The translations under genes were made by a program, and so were the position numbers. A stretch of 5,510 nt of DNA from an uncultured Oscillospiraceae bacterium. Lineage in GTDB: Bacteria; Bacillota; Clostridia; Oscillospirales; Acutalibacteraceae. The stretch is from contig URYP01000128.1 in NCBI GenBank assembly GCA_900552115.1, positions 1 to 5,510 of the forward strand, given 5' to 3'. Positions 5,001 through 5,510 of the stretch are shown here, piece by piece. Each line of letters starts with the position of its first letter. Within the stretch, counting starts at the first letter, position 1. The notes under the pieces were generated by a model that did not search any database, had not been told where the DNA came from, and saw only the letters and a list, made by a program, of their open reading frames with translations.

Positions 5001-5510
5001 AGGTGAAAGGACATATCGATATCTTCCTGAGTGACAACAGCGCGGTTCTGCAGACCATCCCCTTTGATGTGGGCAATCCGCTGCAATGCACGCGCTATAC
5101 CATCGACTATACCATTCCCAAAGGCAGCAGCGCCACCCTGATTGTGGCCGCCACCATTGAGGAAAAGTATCATCAGGCCGGCAATATGCCGCTAATCGCG
5201 GCGGCGCTGCAGGGCGATCCAATCGCGCTGGAATCCCTGACCCTGACCGAACCCGCTAAAAAAACGTATATGGTCGGCGATTCGCTGGATCTGACCGGTA
5301 TGAGCGTTATCGCCAACTACACCCTAGGTGACAGCAAACAGGTCACGAATTACACCGTGGACGGCTTTGATTCCTCAAAAACCGGCAAACAAACGCTGAC
5401 TGTCAGCTACACCGAAAACGGTGTAACCAAAACCGCCGCCTTCACCGTGACGGTGGAAGCCGCTGTTCTGAAATCCATTTCGGTTACTCCGCCCGCCAAG
5501 ACCTCCTATG
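1928..5510 (+). CDS. Secreted multidomain glycoside hydrolase-like protein, 3' end beyond window
   Basis: The frame is open from ATG 1928 to the right edge (1194 codons plus one base, no stop), so the C-terminus is missing. Order of parts: signal peptide 1-26; N-terminal beta-sandwich about 35-262, aromatic and Asn rich; helical region about 290-685; compact beta domain about 688-790, containing IIGRGIPNEWMVSG; fibronectin III 801-881; Pro/Thr/Ser linker to 893; GTLDW-type beta-sandwich 894-1096; Big_3-like Ig domain 1101-1177; a second Ig repeat from 1181. Sandwich, helical toroid, sandwich is the plan of six-hairpin glycosidases (for example the GH65, GH78 and GH95 types). I infer an extracellular glycan-degrading enzyme but cannot name its family or substrate. 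Candidate acidic catalytic residues are D358 and D364 (GYDVYFPHD), E397, D531/D532, E598, E608 and E650 (FQWAESFD). Codons strongly prefer ACC, GCC and GGC, which opens long false frames on the other strand. No cell-wall anchor is visible yet. Confidence 0.85.
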   Translation, partial: MKRFRKTLSLALCAALTFSCVPAALAEDANNNTEVDVNSMTPAFYTPNANNWLYFGWENHDHKSLSTMGGALYSGGANPGKGVRRMADTGKRTPPDDASFPNTTIFDEKAKPIRYTVTVNNTEYAPDETTPDRRENTKWYQADGYMNSPVSEWDAGDTGIAVKIQHVVNEVTFKRNNADTKGSVTFSQVTLRNTSASAQTAVLNVSALSDLEVPLNAVPAKESRDTSQYFYPQSDGDYALYLAEIPAGQEVTFDFAATVWNNPSPSAMKAMGSFDEQYAAVKAHYDNILGDMALPVSLPDQEMTNSYINSMIVMWETMVKATWNKDDGMKGQADYQIRGSAATQAKALNGNGYMHGYDVYFPHDVPNMVEQFIRDGRLELAMNIMNSPNYQTLYLPENHGGNLDAIPKFIIPYATLWQVMDDKQRAGYFTDAVKDKIKTVAKDITTYMTEDGIIQKSESLDNMPYDYLVVDNFTALHGFAAYRYLCEAWGWTDEATWTTGQMTTLNDGLNTSLDDFMERNSTEWYMCAMNDDSGFWTRHKNGSVIYDGNWISSTLMMSTFPWDAVLRGYDLGGTWADYMDATMDNAVKLKNQRGDIPEGSWGAWWGHEYGSVYNVGQSVPLLYSDKYRTAVVESYEWLLDNQTAPFQWAESFDRGQNADDWTRAAIDYETWGLGFLRQGLLEATASVKTDGTVIIGRGIPNEWMVSGTPIEWQNISINDGRKFNSLKLYAADAKTVKLELAGDDAVGDIVLDLAALKDNIASVSGGTFDNAAGTVTVPGSTKQLTVTLKNNIVTDENIETPAAVKATADGRDIGVTWNEVKGAQHYVVKITVAGEEVAEETVPSAEYRVKNAIPNVTYSFVVKAVGTYQESAYSDPVTASTPSPTDTPSGDGSINVAQAAIENNSNLNLTEAGTLDWIKTGYGTRGQNDIIDRKNQATGYLNRFYFPAVSKSDILLTAAADIPYTIEWSDGTLTEQQEPAKLNALSMGANFGQAALSHPATVWMVTAPATDPDGNTLILDFGAWQVKGHIDIFLSDNSAVLQTIPFDVGNPLQCTRYTIDYTIPKGSSATLIVAATIEEKYHQAGNMPLIAAALQGDPIALESLTLTEPAKKTYMVGDSLDLTGMSVIANYTLGDSKQVTNYTVDGFDSSKTGKQTLTVSYTENGVTKTAAFTVTVEAAVLKSISVTPPAKTSY
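2795..3982 (+). other. Probable (alpha/alpha)6 catalytic domain
   Basis: Residues about 290-685 alternate helical stretches with Gly/Trp/Asp-rich loops, as in helical-toroid glycosidases. Conserved-looking loops are GYMHGYDVYFPHDVPNM (352-368), LPENHGGNLD (395-404), MPYDYLVVDNF (463-473), WYMCAMNDDSGFW (524-536), IYDGNW (545-550), PEGSWGAWWGHEY (597-609) and FQWAESFDR (647-655). No loop matches a signature I can assign with certainty to one GH family. The fold is an inference from composition, from position between two beta domains and from loop character. Confidence 0.55.
4328..4570 (+). other. Fibronectin type III domain
   Basis: Residues 801-881 carry the FN3 pattern: P-AV-A-ADGRDIGVTWNEVKGAQHYVVKI, then an E-V-AEYRV hairpin, then NVTYSFVVKAVG and YSDPVTAST. 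The B-strand Trp and F-strand Tyr are in place. It is followed by TPSPTDTPSGDGS, a flexible linker. In secreted bacterial glycosidases such a module usually acts as a spacer. Confidence 0.85.
4607..5215 (+). other. GTLDW-type beta-sandwich accessory module
   Basis: Residues 894-1096 resemble a module found attached to many secreted glycosidases: LTEAGTLDWI near the start, WSDGT in the middle, then VTAPATDPDGNTLILDFGAW, a GHIDIFLSDNSAV strand pair, YTIDYTIPKG, and a closing GNMPLIAAALQG strand. The match is from memory of the pattern, not a search. Carbohydrate binding is plausible but not shown. Confidence 0.5.
5228..5458 (+). repeat. Big_3-like bacterial Ig domain, first of a tandem series
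   Basis: Residues 1101-1177 show LESLTLTEPAKKTYMVGDSL, DLTGMSVIANYTLGDSKQV, YTVDGFDSSKTGKQTLTVSY and FTVTV, the bacterial Ig-like group 3 pattern. A second copy starts 80 residues later (LKSISVTPPAKTSY, 1181-1194) and runs off the window. Such arrays usually form a stalk that holds the enzyme away from the cell surface. Confidence 0.8.

Noticed and set aside
1..5510. CRISPR array, tRNA, rRNA, transposase or integrase
   Set aside because: No regular repeat-spacer series, no cloverleaf or rRNA-like stretch, and no mobile-element protein was seen on either strand.

Overview
The window reads like a low- to mid-GC Gram-positive genome, most likely a gut-type Clostridia (Bacillota). The evidence is strong AGGAGG-type ribosome binding sites, U-tract terminators, AT-rich promoter DNA next to GC-rich genes, and a secreted multidomain polysaccharidase-like protein of the kind common in that group. 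This placement is inferred from style, not from a marker gene. All three supported genes lie on the + strand.

Bases 1-291 hold no gene. A strong GC hairpin (12-39) may be the tail of an upstream unit. It is followed by very AT-rich DNA with two TATAAT boxes (148-153 and 205-210). Between them sit two near-identical 12-bp palindromes exactly 20 bp apart, inside an 11-bp inverted repeat (154-193). This looks like a regulated promoter for the small gene at 292-579, which encodes a 95-residue protein I do not recognise. That gene ends at a short U-tract terminator (620-639).

Bases 640-823 carry two small dyads and a near-consensus promoter (TTGACA, 18 bp, TATAAA). It drives an AraC-family regulator (824-1699) with an N-terminal cupin sensor and a C-terminal double helix-turn-helix. 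I start this gene at GTG 824, which has a perfect Shine-Dalgarno, and not at ATG 806. A strong terminator follows at 1714-1746.

The rest of the window is one long open frame, 1928 to the right edge, so the gene is cut by the window. It encodes a secreted protein of more than 1194 residues: signal peptide, N-terminal beta-sandwich, helical region resembling an (alpha/alpha)6 six-hairpin glycosidase, C-terminal beta domain, fibronectin type III domain, Pro/Thr/Ser linker, a GTLDW-type beta-sandwich module, a Big_3-like Ig domain and the start of a second Ig repeat. Upstream of it, direct repeats of AAAACAGGAAGA 21 bp apart abut a weak promoter with an extended -10. This is the arrangement expected of an AraC-type activator site. 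The simplest reading is a one-regulator, one-enzyme carbohydrate-utilisation module: the cytoplasmic AraC protein senses a sugar and switches on an exported glycan-degrading enzyme. Substrate and glycoside hydrolase family cannot be set from the sequence alone.
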